Shown piece after piece: positions 44,440-52,537 of a DNA stretch of 64,000 bases (the stretch's first letter is position 1; every line of letters starts with the position of its first letter). The notes under the pieces are model-generated. The model did not search any database. It saw only the letters and a program-made list of their open reading frames with translations, and was not told the origin of the DNA. Source of the DNA: Armatimonas rosea (GTDB lineage Bacteria; Armatimonadota; Armatimonadia; Armatimonadales; Armatimonadaceae); contig NZ_JACHGW010000003.1 in the NCBI RefSeq assembly GCF_014202505.1, positions 803,900 to 867,899 on the forward strand, given 5' to 3'. The position numbers and the translations under genes are program-made.

Positions 44440-44906
44440 CGGTTGCGCGCGCCACTTCTGCGGAGCTGCCCGCCCTCGCGGCCCTCTACGACGATACCGT
44501 GCGCTGGCTGAGCGAGCGGGGTGTGTCGCAGTGGCAGGTGGGGGAGCACTCCGTGGAGCGCCTTGCCCAGACCGACGCCTATGTGGCGTGGGAAGACAAG
44601 CGGGCGGTGGGGGGCTTTCTCTTTGTCCCGCCCGACCCCGTGCTCTGGCCCGATACCGACACGGTCGCGGCCCGCTATCTCGCGGGGCTCGTGCTGGCCC
44701 GGAGCCATGCAGGGCAAGGCCAGGCGCTCCTCACCGAGGCGGCATGCCACGCGGCCACGCCCCGGCTCCGGCTGGACTGCTGGGACGGCAACGAGGCGCT
44801 CAAGGCGTTTTACACCCGCGCGGGATTTACCGATTGCGGCACCGTGCCGGAACAAACATGGGTAGTCCGGCGCTTTGAGAAAGAGTTCGGAGAGGGAAGA
44901 CAATGA
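44436..44906 (+). CDS. GNAT-family N-acetyltransferase
   Basis: 156 aa. The GNAT core is RYLAGLVLARSHAGQGQALL (beta4 and acetyl-CoA loop, a variant of R/Q-x2-G-x-G/A), followed by LDCWDGNEALKAFYTRAGF. FLFVPPDP lies in the earlier strand. Acceptor unknown. Start overlaps DUF1854 by ATGA, and the end overlaps the kinase gene. Confidence 0.82.
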   Translation: MTVARATSAELPALAALYDDTVRWLSERGVSQWQVGEHSVERLAQTDAYVAWEDKRAVGGFLFVPPDPVLWPDTDTVAARYLAGLVLARSHAGQGQALLTEAACHAATPRLRLDCWDGNEALKAFYTRAGFTDCGTVPEQTWVVRRFEKEFGEGRQ

Positions 44907-45781
44907 CGGAGCCACTCTTAAGCCCCGAGCTACGCGTCCGACTCGAGGAGGCACTCGGGCGGCGCATCGTCGGAGCCACGCGCCGCACAGGAGGCTACTC
45001 GCTCGCCCTCCGCCTACGGCTAGAGCTCGCCGATGGGACGTTCGTCTTCGCCAAGGTCGCGACCACCGAGCCGACCGCAAACTGGCTGCGCCGCGAGGCC
45101 GTGGTCTACCAGGCGCTGGGCTCCCAGCCGTTTCTCGCGGAGTTCCGAGGCTGGAGCGACCACGGGGCGCAGCCCTTTCTGCTCCTGGAAGACCTGAGCG
45201 AGGCGCACTGGCCGCCGCCGTGGACTTCCGCCCGCATCGACTCCGTCCTCACCGCCCTCGCCGCGGTTCGGCGTGCGCCGCTTCCTCCCAACACGCCGCC
45301 ACTGGAGGCCGAGCGCCTGGTTCTGACACGCTGGGCGGAGCTCGCCGCCGCCCCGGAGCCCCTTCTCTCACTGGGGCTCTGTAGCGCCGCTTGGCTGGAC
45401 CACGCCCTGCCGTCGCTGCTGGACGCCGAGAGCCAGCTGGTGCTTTCGGGCGAGAGCCTCGTGCACCTCGATATTCGCTCGGACAACCTCTGCTTTGTCG
45501 GGGAGCGTGCGGTGATTGTCGATTGGAACTGGTCGTGCGTGGGCAACCCCGACGCCGATCTCGCCTGCTGGCTTCCCAGCCTGCACGCCGAGGGCGGCCC
45601 GCTCCCCGAGACCCTCCTGCCCGATGCCGCACCATGGGCCGCCGCGCTCGCCGGGTTCTTCGGCTGCCAGGCGGGCCTGCCGCCCCCCGAAGGCGCCCCG
45701 ACCGTCCGCACGGTCCAGCGCACCCAGCTTGAGTCCGCGCTGCCCTGGGCCGCGCGTGCTCTGGGGCTTCCTACCCCCTAG
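44903..45781 (+). CDS. APH-like aminoglycoside/choline kinase-family phosphotransferase
   Basis: 292 aa. Protein-kinase-like fold: FVFAKVATTEP (ATP-binding Lys), catalytic HLDIRSDNLC and metal-binding IVDWNWSCVGNPDADLA. These match Brenner HxDxxxxN and DxD motifs of the APH family. Probably phosphorylates a small molecule; antibiotic resistance is not implied. Last of a four-gene overlapping series (DinB, DUF1854, GNAT, kinase). Confidence 0.82.
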   Translation: MTEPLLSPELRVRLEEALGRRIVGATRRTGGYSLALRLRLELADGTFVFAKVATTEPTANWLRREAVVYQALGSQPFLAEFRGWSDHGAQPFLLLEDLSEAHWPPPWTSARIDSVLTALAAVRRAPLPPNTPPLEAERLVLTRWAELAAAPEPLLSLGLCSAAWLDHALPSLLDAESQLVLSGESLVHLDIRSDNLCFVGERAVIVDWNWSCVGNPDADLACWLPSLHAEGGPLPETLLPDAAPWAAALAGFFGCQAGLPPPEGAPTVRTVQRTQLESALPWAARALGLPTP

Positions 45782-45810
45782 CCCCCGTCCCACGGGGGGA
45801 GAATGAGGAT

Positions 45811-46203
45811 ATGACCGACGAAATTTTTCTGACTGCTTTTGAGGACATGAGCCTCCCGCGCTACGAGTGGACCCACGCCGCGCACGTGCGGATGGGCTTT
45901 CTCTACCTGAGCCGCCTGCCCTACGCCGACGCCGAGGCGACCATTATCGCGGGAATCCAGCGCTACAACGCCGCCAAGGGCAACCACACGGGCTACCACC
46001 ACACCATCACCATCGCCTTCGCGCGCCTGATCGCCTCGCGCCTCACGGAGTCTTCGGACTGGCCCGCGTTCGCAGCCGCCAACCCGGATCTGCTCACCTT
46101 CGGCTGCGTCCAGAAACACTACAGCACCGAGGTCATCAAGAGCGAGACCGCCCGCGCCACGTTTGTAGAGCCGGACTTGGAGCCGCTGCCGATCCTCGAC
46201 TAG
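45811..46203 (+). CDS. conserved hypothetical protein
   Basis: 130 aa. EWTHAAHVRMGFLYL, YNAAKGNHTGYHHTITIAF and LLTFGCVQKHYSTEVIKSETA contain four conserved-looking His. Helical, cytosolic. I have seen the YHxTIT pattern in small uncharacterised proteins of many bacteria but cannot name a function. 29 nt after the kinase gene. Confidence 0.6.
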   Translation: MTDEIFLTAFEDMSLPRYEWTHAAHVRMGFLYLSRLPYADAEATIIAGIQRYNAAKGNHTGYHHTITIAFARLIASRLTESSDWPAFAAANPDLLTFGCVQKHYSTEVIKSETARATFVEPDLEPLPILD

Positions 46204-46653
46204 TCAGTCGTACATATTCAGCACGGCGTTTTCAAGCTCGTCGAGAAAGAACGCCAAGAAGCTCTCCGCAGTCAGGTAGATACCCGACTCATAGGGGCTC
46301 CAGTTCATGATCTTGCCTGTCTCTGTATCGAGGCAGTAGTGAAACTCATCGCATAGCATGAGAGTGACAAAGTGTGAGGGCATGCCACGCTCTCGGTAGT
46401 AGAGTGTCGACTTGACAACGCTGTACGGCTTCACGAAGCCCGTGCCCAGAATTTCTGAGCCAAAGATGCTGCCGTGGCCGTAGTTCTGGAGAAACCAGAT
46501 GTAGCCCTCGGGGAGCTTGATGGCTAGATCGCTTTCAATCTCCCGTACGACCTCAAGAGAGACGCCGCCGGTGAAGGATTTTGGGTCGCCGTGTTCTGCA
46601 ATGAGCGCACGGATTTGTTCGTGAATGGGTTCGTCGGGAGTATTTTCTTCCAT
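46204..46653 (-). CDS. SMI1/KNR4 (SUKH) family protein
   Basis: 149 aa from ATG 46653. Motif order GVSLEVVREIESDLAIKLPE, GYIWFLQNYGHGSIFGSEIL, and HFVTLMLCDEFHYCLDTETG fits SUKH. Members often neutralise contact-dependent toxins, but no toxin gene is adjacent, so it could be an orphan immunity protein or a housekeeping form. The stop abuts the stop of the convergent gene. Confidence 0.72.
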   Translation of the reverse strand: MEENTPDEPIHEQIRALIAEHGDPKSFTGGVSLEVVREIESDLAIKLPEGYIWFLQNYGHGSIFGSEILGTGFVKPYSVVKSTLYYRERGMPSHFVTLMLCDEFHYCLDTETGKIMNWSPYESGIYLTAESFLAFFLDELENAVLNMYD

Positions 46654-46678
46654 GGTTTGCCTTTTTGTACCCACCCGC

Positions 46679-46771
46679 GAACCCACCCCGGCTCCGTTCG
46701 TTCCTCACTTCGCCGACCCTCCCTGCGGCAGGGAGGGTGGACGCGAGTTCTACGAGTGGCCGGGTGGGTTC
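46679..46771. repeat. palindromic repeat reaching into the acyltransferase gene
   Basis: Outer arms GAACCCACCCCGGC and GCCGGGTGGGTTC (one-base bulge) enclose an 11-bp stem ACCCTCCCTGC / GCAGGGAGGGT (46716-46738). The right arm overlaps the end of the acyltransferase gene and encodes its last residues (NPPGHS). Confidence 0.6.
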
Positions 46772-47478
46772 AGCATCCCCTCCGCCTTGGCTTCACACGC
46801 ATTGAGCGCCTCCTCCACCCGGCGGCACGCGTCCTCGTCGGACTCGTCGGCGGCGACAAAGATCGGCTCCCCGAAGACCCAGGCGGCGCGGCTGAAGGGG
46901 GCGGGGAGGAGGTAGTCGTCCCAGGTGGTGAGGCGCTTGCCGGGGGTGGCGGTGGCGACCAGCGGGAGGATGGGCTTCCCCGAGCGCCGGGCGAAGAAGA
47001 CCACGCCGGGCTGGACCTTGCGCGCGGGGCCACGGGGACCGTCGGGGGTGAAGGCGAGGACCCCGCCTTTTTTCAGCTCACGGAGCATCTGCACCGCGGC
47101 GCGGTCGCCGCCCCGGCCGGTGGAGCCGCGGACAATCTGGAAGCCGAAGTTGGCAAAGTTGCGCGCCTGGATATCACCGTCGCGGGAGAGCGAGACCAGC
47201 GCCCAGTAGCCCCGGTTGCGGTAGCGGTAGAGCGGGATCAGGGTGCGCCCGTGCCAGGTCACCAGAATCCCCCCGTTATTCTCCTTCAGGCTCGCCATCG
47301 CCGCCTCTTCGCCCTCGATGGTAAGGCGTGCCGTCCCGGCAAGCAGCCGCACCAGCCCCGCGATCACCCCCGAGAGCGCCCGCACCTTAAACGTCAACGG
47401 CCGCGGCTTCTCCCCCCCCTTCGCGGAGCCGGAGGGGGTGCCTGAGTCGTGCGAAGGCGGGGGAGGTTGGGGGGTCAT
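46750..47478 (-). CDS. DUF374-type lysophospholipid acyltransferase
   Basis: 242 aa. LVTWHGRTLIPLYRYRNRG carries the catalytic His region and FTPDGPRGPARKVQPGVVFFA the acceptor-binding motif of DUF374 acyltransferases (LPLAT). A Pro/Ser-rich N-terminus precedes it. Such enzymes acylate lipid A precursors or phospholipids. Its ATG overlaps the MsbA-like gene stop (ATGA), tying it to lipid export. Confidence 0.82.
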   Translation of the reverse strand: MTPQPPPPSHDSGTPSGSAKGGEKPRPLTFKVRALSGVIAGLVRLLAGTARLTIEGEEAAMASLKENNGGILVTWHGRTLIPLYRYRNRGYWALVSLSRDGDIQARNFANFGFQIVRGSTGRGGDRAAVQMLRELKKGGVLAFTPDGPRGPARKVQPGVVFFARRSGKPILPLVATATPGKRLTTWDDYLLPAPFSRAAWVFGEPIFVAADESDEDACRRVEEALNACEAKAEGMLNPPGHS

Positions 47479-49235
47479 GCGCTAAGTCCTCGTTGTTGTG
47501 CGTTGTAGAGCAGGCTGTAGAGCCCGCCGGTGGCGAGCAGCTCCGTGTGCGTCCCGACCTCCGCGATCTTGCCCTCTTGGAGCACGACAATCTTATCGGC
47601 ATTGACAATGGTCGAGAGGCGGTGAGCGATAATCAGGGTCGTACGGCCCTTGAACCAGGTCCCCAGCGCCTCCTGCACCACGCTCTCTGTCTGGGTATCC
47701 AGGGCGCTGGTGGCCTCGTCGAAGATCAGGATATGGGGGTTGGTCAGGAGCGCACGGGCGATCGCAAGGCGCTGTTTTTGACCGCCCGAGAGGGTCGTCC
47801 CACGCTCCCCAACAACGGTCTGGTAGCCGTCGGCTTGGGCCTGGATGAAGTCGTGGGCGTTGGCAGCGCAGGCGGCGGCGGTAATCTCTTGCTCGGTGGC
47901 ACCGGGCTTGCCGTAGGCGATATTGCTGGCGATGGTCCCGGAGAAGAGAATGCTGTCTTGAGGGACAATCCCAATCTGCTGGCGGAGCGAGGCGATGGTC
48001 ACGGTGCGGATATCGACCCCATCGACCAGGACACGGCCGCAGGTCGGGTCGTTGAAGCGCGGGATGAGATCGGCGAGGGTGGACTTGCCCGCGCCGGTCG
48101 GCCCCACAAAGGCGACCACCTCGCCCGGCTCGATGGTCAGCGAGACTTGGCTCAGCACAGGCTTGTCCTCCGCGTAGCCAAAGCTCACGTCCTCAAAGAC
48201 AATCCGCCCGGAGAGCGGCGGGAGCTCCGTGGCGTTGTCGGCATCGCGGATACTGGGGACCACATCGAGCACTTGGGTAAAGATCCGGTCCGCCGCCCCG
48301 AGGAGCTCCTCAAACTGGCCACGGACATTGCCAAAGCCGCTGATCGAGTTCGCCAGGAGGTTGGCCATCGCCACAAACATCAAGAACCGGTCGGTGGGAA
48401 CCCGGAAGTAGACCCCGGCATAGAGGATCAGTGCCAGCGCCACGGCCCCGATCCAGTCTACCGTGGGGGTCAGCAGCGACGTGCGCCGGATGCCACGCAT
48501 CGCGGCTTGGAAGGCACCGTCGTTGGCCTGGTTGAAGCGGGCGACCTCGCGCTCCTCGGCGGAGAACGCCTGGACCACCCGCGGTGCCGAGAGCGTCTCG
48601 CTCAGAATGCTGGTCGCCTCGGCCAGGCGGTTCTGTGACTCCGTCGAGAGGGCGCGGAGCTTCTTGGTGATGAGGTGGATCACCCCCACCATGAGCGGAA
48701 CCGCCACCAGGGTCACGACCGCCATCTCCAGCGACGACCACAGCATGGTGCCTAGGTAGAGCAGTGCCTGGACCGGGAGGACAACCCCATCGCGCAAGAG
48801 CATCGCGGCGTTTTGTAGCCGGTTGACATCGTTGGTGAGGGTCGCGAGGAGCGCTCCCGTGCGCTGGCTATGGAAAAACGAGAGCGGCATCCGCTGGAGG
48901 TGCGTGAAGACCGCGCTCCGAATCCCCATCCCCACCCGCTGCGCAACCTCGGAGAGAAAGAGACCTTGGAAGAACCGAAAGAGCAGCAGACCGGTATAGG
49001 CTCCCACAATGGTGAGCCCGACATGGGTCACATCGGCCAGGAGCGCGGGGGTCTGGGTGCCCGCTGCCCGCGCTCTACCCAGGAAGTCCGTGAGCTGCTT
49101 GAGGGCGATAGGGAGGGCGGCGGCAGAGACCGCGCTACAGAGCAAGCCAAGGGTGAGCTGCTTGCGAAAGGGGGCGATAAAGGCAAGAAGCCGCCGGATC
49201 AGCGCTTGCCGATCCGACGGTGCAGGGGAGTCCAT
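47475..49235 (-). CDS. MsbA-like lipid/drug ABC exporter
   Basis: 586 aa from ATG 49235. Six-helix exporter domain to about 340 (LSFFHSQRTGALLATLTNDV), then ATPase with Walker A GPTGAGKST, signature LSGGQKQRLAIAR and Walker B ILIFDEATSALD. DFLGRARAAG and RVGMGIRSAVFTHLQRM agree with MsbA/BmrA-type half transporters. Coupled to the acyltransferase gene, so a flippase for acylated lipid is likely. Homodimer expected. Confidence 0.87.
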   Translation of the reverse strand: MDSPAPSDRQALIRRLLAFIAPFRKQLTLGLLCSAVSAAALPIALKQLTDFLGRARAAGTQTPALLADVTHVGLTIVGAYTGLLLFRFFQGLFLSEVAQRVGMGIRSAVFTHLQRMPLSFFHSQRTGALLATLTNDVNRLQNAAMLLRDGVVLPVQALLYLGTMLWSSLEMAVVTLVAVPLMVGVIHLITKKLRALSTESQNRLAEATSILSETLSAPRVVQAFSAEEREVARFNQANDGAFQAAMRGIRRTSLLTPTVDWIGAVALALILYAGVYFRVPTDRFLMFVAMANLLANSISGFGNVRGQFEELLGAADRIFTQVLDVVPSIRDADNATELPPLSGRIVFEDVSFGYAEDKPVLSQVSLTIEPGEVVAFVGPTGAGKSTLADLIPRFNDPTCGRVLVDGVDIRTVTIASLRQQIGIVPQDSILFSGTIASNIAYGKPGATEQEITAAACAANAHDFIQAQADGYQTVVGERGTTLSGGQKQRLAIARALLTNPHILIFDEATSALDTQTESVVQEALGTWFKGRTTLIIAHRLSTIVNADKIVVLQEGKIAEVGTHTELLATGGLYSLLYNAQQRGLSA

Positions 49236-49245
49236 TGTCTCTATT

Positions 49246-50109
49246 CTACGCCACCGAGTTGATGAGTGTTCCAACTCCTTCGATGGAGATAGTGACGGTG
49301 TCGCCGCTCTGGAGCGTGAAGGTGTCCGGCGGGATCAGCCCCGTGCCGGTCATCAGGAGCGCGCCATCGGGGAAGGGAAGGGTCTTGAAGAGCCACTCGG
49401 CCAGCTCCGACGGCGTGCGCTTCATGCGAGAAGTACTGGTCTCGCCGGTGAAGGCCACTGCCCCCGCACGGCTGATCTCCAGCTTGACCGCCAGGTTCTT
49501 CAGGTCGATCTCCACATCCACGATACGGATGGTCGGGCCGACCGCGCACGCGCCCGTGTAGCACTTGGCCTGCGGCAGATAGAGCGGGTTCTCGCCCTCG
49601 ATGGAGCGCGACGACATGTCATTCCCGACCGTGACACCCACAATCCTCCCTGCGGAGCAGAGTACCAGGGTGAGCTCGGGCTCGGGGACATCCCAGCGGG
49701 AGTCCGGGCGGATCTGGACCGGGTCGCCGGGGGCGATCACGCGCCAGGGATTGGCCTTGAAGAAGAGCTCGGGGCGCTCTGCTGTGTAGACCTTGTCGTA
49801 GAAATCCCCGCCTCCCTCGGACTCGGACATGCGGGCGCGCTTGGAGTCCTCGTAGGTCACTCCAGCGGCCCAGACCTCCATCTGTCCATCGACTGGCGGT
49901 AGGATCTTCCACTCGGGATCGATCTCAGAGTAGCTGCTCACCGCCGACTCCGCGAGCAGCGCGATCTCGGCCGGACGCTCGTGTGCCAGCCAGGACGAGA
50001 TCGAGGCAAATACCTCGGGGTCGTGTGCGGTCAGGTCAAAGAAGCCCTCAGAGGTCTCTGCACCGAGGCGTGGGCCATGCTCAGGGTGCTGGTAGCGAAA
50101 GATTTCCAC
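49246..50109 (-). CDS. fumarylacetoacetate hydrolase (FAH) family protein
   Basis: 287 aa. The FAH C-terminal domain shows EPELTLVL (metal Glu), GNDMSSRSIEGENPLYLPQA and LLMTGTGLIPPDTFTLQSGD. The GNDMSSRxIEGENPLYLPQAK run is typical of sugar-acid dehydratases such as 2-keto-3-deoxy-D-arabinonate dehydratase in this superfamily. No pathway genes adjoin, so the substrate is not assigned. Confidence 0.8.
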   Translation of the reverse strand: MEIFRYQHPEHGPRLGAETSEGFFDLTAHDPEVFASISSWLAHERPAEIALLAESAVSSYSEIDPEWKILPPVDGQMEVWAAGVTYEDSKRARMSESEGGGDFYDKVYTAERPELFFKANPWRVIAPGDPVQIRPDSRWDVPEPELTLVLCSAGRIVGVTVGNDMSSRSIEGENPLYLPQAKCYTGACAVGPTIRIVDVEIDLKNLAVKLEISRAGAVAFTGETSTSRMKRTPSELAEWLFKTLPFPDGALLMTGTGLIPPDTFTLQSGDTVTISIEGVGTLINSVA

Positions 50110-50198
50110 AGAGACTACGTTCGACAGAAAAAGATTTTTCCCTGCTTTCGTGACTTTTTATCTCTCGTGTCGTCTTTAGCTGTGGAGGATTGTGACCC

Positions 50199-51332
50199 AT
50201 GCCGTTTTTGCCGCAAGCGCCCCCCGCGCAAGCCGCCCCGAGTGTTGCCTACGAGCTGCCCTTCACCCTAGAGGGCTACCTGATCGTTGTCGAAGGAAAG
50301 GTCAATGGCCAGCCGGCCAAGCTGATCCTCGACTCCGGCGCGGGTGCCGGGCTCTACACACCCAAGTCCGCTGAGAAGCTCCAGCTCCAGTCGGTGGGCC
50401 AGACCCTTGTCGGCGGTGGTGGGGAGAAGCTCGTGCCCGCTAAGATCACGACTGCGCGGATCGAGCTGGGCGGGGCGGTGCAGGAGAAGCAGCTCGGCGT
50501 GATCCTGGACCTTCCCAGCGGCTCCAAGGCGGAGTTCGATGGGATCGTGGGCTACCCGTTCCTGAAAAACTACGTGGTGCAGATCGACTACGCGGCCAAG
50601 CGGGTGCGCTTTATCGAGCCCGCACGCTTCTCGCCCGATCCCAAGGCCGACATGCTCCCGATGAACCTGCGGATGAATATCCCCGAGATTCCGGGCACGA
50701 TCGACGGCCTCGCGGGGAGCCTGCGTCTCGATACGGGCTTCTCCGGCACCCTGACCTTCACATCGCCGACCGTCCAGAAAAACGAGCTGACGAAAAAATA
50801 CCCCAAGCGCATCGAGACGGTCCTGGGCCAAGGACTGGGAGGCGTGACTACCGGGGAGGTCACCCGTGTGAAGACCCTGGAGCTCGGAAAAACGAAAGTG
50901 CAGGGCGTGGTCACCGGGCTCTCGGCCGATAAAAGCGGCGCTCTGGCGGACACGGGGACGATCGCGCTGCTCGGGGGGGAGGTGCTCTCTCGCTTCACCC
51001 TGACCCTGGACTATCCGGGCAAGCGGGTCTTTCTGACCCCGAATGCGGACTTGGGGAAGCCCTTTGTCTTCTCCCGAGCCGGCCTCGCGGGCATCTTTGA
51101 GGGCGACGGCTTCAAGGTCCTGACTGTCGTCCCGGGTGGCCCAGCGGAGGCGGTCGGCATTGCCAAGGGAGCCGTCTTGCTGGCGATGAACGGGGAGCCA
51201 ACCAAGGGAATGGGGCTGAGCCGGAGCCGCGAGCTCTTCCGACAGGAGCCAGGAACAGCGCTAAAGGTGCGGGTGCGGAGTGCCGAAGGAACCGAGCGTG
51301 AGGTGGTTTTAGTCCTCAAAGACGTGCTATAG
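50199..51332 (+). CDS. retropepsin-like aspartic protease with PDZ domain
   Basis: 377 aa. Two aspartic motifs, LILDSGAGAGLYTP and LRLDTGFSGTLTF, form the two halves of a pepsin-like or tandem retropepsin active site. A PDZ domain follows near 290-370 (FKVLTVVPGGPAEAVGIAKG, AVLLAMNGEPT). Similar proteins in many phyla carry a signal peptide; here the N-terminus is short (MPFLPQAPPAQAAPSVA). GGAGG lies 12 nt upstream, and an in-frame stop at 50193 excludes a longer start. Confidence 0.82.
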   Translation: MPFLPQAPPAQAAPSVAYELPFTLEGYLIVVEGKVNGQPAKLILDSGAGAGLYTPKSAEKLQLQSVGQTLVGGGGEKLVPAKITTARIELGGAVQEKQLGVILDLPSGSKAEFDGIVGYPFLKNYVVQIDYAAKRVRFIEPARFSPDPKADMLPMNLRMNIPEIPGTIDGLAGSLRLDTGFSGTLTFTSPTVQKNELTKKYPKRIETVLGQGLGGVTTGEVTRVKTLELGKTKVQGVVTGLSADKSGALADTGTIALLGGEVLSRFTLTLDYPGKRVFLTPNADLGKPFVFSRAGLAGIFEGDGFKVLTVVPGGPAEAVGIAKGAVLLAMNGEPTKGMGLSRSRELFRQEPGTALKVRVRSAEGTEREVVLVLKDVL

Positions 51333-51360
51333 GCCGGTTTCTGCGGTACTCTGTGGCGTT

Positions 51361-52476
51361 ATGGCACTAGGAGTCGGCATTGTCGGACTGCCCAACGTGG
51401 GCAAGTCCACTCTCTTTAACGCAATCACCAAGGCGGGCGCGGTCGCGGCCAACTACCCGTTTGCGACTATCGATAAGAACGTAGGGATCGTCTCCCTGCC
51501 CGATGAGCGGCTGGGAATCCTGGCCACGCTCTACCTCAAGGGCAATCGAACCCCCTCGCCCGTCCCGACCTATGTCGAGTTTGTCGATATCGCCGGGCTG
51601 GTGAAGGGGGCGCATAAAGGGGAGGGCCTGGGCAACCAGTTCCTCGCCAATATCCGCGAGGTCGCCGCAATCGCCCACGTGGTGCGCTGCTTCGAGAGCG
51701 AGGAGATTGTCCATGTGGAGGGGCGCGTCGATCCCGTCGGGGATGCGATCACCATCAACCTGGAGCTGGCCCTCGCCGATCTGCAGAGCCTGGAGAAGCG
51801 CATGGACCGGCTCCGCAAGAACGCCCGGGCCAACAAAGACGACGCCGCGCTCCTGCCCTTGATCGAGCGCCTCCTGGAGCACCTGAGCGCGGGCAAGCCC
51901 GCCCGGACATTCACGGAGGGCGAGCCCGAGGTTCGGGCGAAGTTCTTCAAAGAGACCGGCCTACTCACCGCTAAGCCGATGATCTATGTCGCCAATGTCC
52001 CCGACTCCGACCTGCCCGATGGGGCCAACAATGCCCATGTCATCGGGCTAAAGAAGCTCGCCGCCGAAGAGGGGATGGATGTTGTTCCCATCTCGGCGCA
52101 GATCGAAGCGGAGCTCTCTGAGCTCGACCCAGAGGAGGCGCTGGTCTTCCTCAACGATTTAGGCCTGAGCGAGCCGGGCCTAAACCGACTGGTGCGGGTC
52201 GCCTACCGGATGCTGGGGCTCCAGACCTTCCTCACCGCGGGGGAGAAGGAAGTGCGTGCCTGGACCATTCGCCAGGGCGACAAAGCCCCCACAGCCGCCG
52301 GGGTCATCCACACCGATCTGGAGCGCACCTTTGTCCGAGCCCTGGTCATTGACTGGCAGAAGCTTGTTGAGGCAGGCAGTATCGCCGCCGCACGTGAGCA
52401 CGGCTGGCTCCGCACGGAGGGCAAGGACTACGTCATGCAAGAGGGCGATGTGGTCGAGTTCCTCTGCTCCGGCTAG
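51361..52476 (+). CDS. ychF: ribosome-binding ATPase YchF
   Basis: 371 aa. OBG-family G domain: GLPNVGKSTLFNAITKAG (G1), NYPFATIDKNVGIV, FVDIAGLVKGAHKGEGLGNQ (G3), and a NxxE-type base motif VANVPDSD giving ATP specificity. A coiled-coil (LADLQSLEKRMDRLRKNAR) and TGS domain (LRTEGKDYVMQEGDVVEFL) complete it. YchF/OLA1 binds ribosomes and is involved in stress responses. Followed by a bidirectional terminator. Confidence 0.95.
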   Translation: MALGVGIVGLPNVGKSTLFNAITKAGAVAANYPFATIDKNVGIVSLPDERLGILATLYLKGNRTPSPVPTYVEFVDIAGLVKGAHKGEGLGNQFLANIREVAAIAHVVRCFESEEIVHVEGRVDPVGDAITINLELALADLQSLEKRMDRLRKNARANKDDAALLPLIERLLEHLSAGKPARTFTEGEPEVRAKFFKETGLLTAKPMIYVANVPDSDLPDGANNAHVIGLKKLAAEEGMDVVPISAQIEAELSELDPEEALVFLNDLGLSEPGLNRLVRVAYRMLGLQTFLTAGEKEVRAWTIRQGDKAPTAAGVIHTDLERTFVRALVIDWQKLVEAGSIAAAREHGWLRTEGKDYVMQEGDVVEFLCSG

Positions 52477-52487
52477 GGTAGAGCCCC

Positions 52488-52530
52488 AAAAAAATCCCCG
52501 GATGGGCACTTGCCCATCCGGGGATTTTTT
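52488..52530. terminator. bidirectional terminator between ychF and GMPP gene
   Basis: AAAAATCCCCGGATGGGC pairs perfectly with GCCCATCCGGGGATTTTT around a 4-nt loop. A/T runs on both flanks make it work for both converging genes. Confidence 0.92.
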
Positions 52531-52537
52531 ATTTCTG

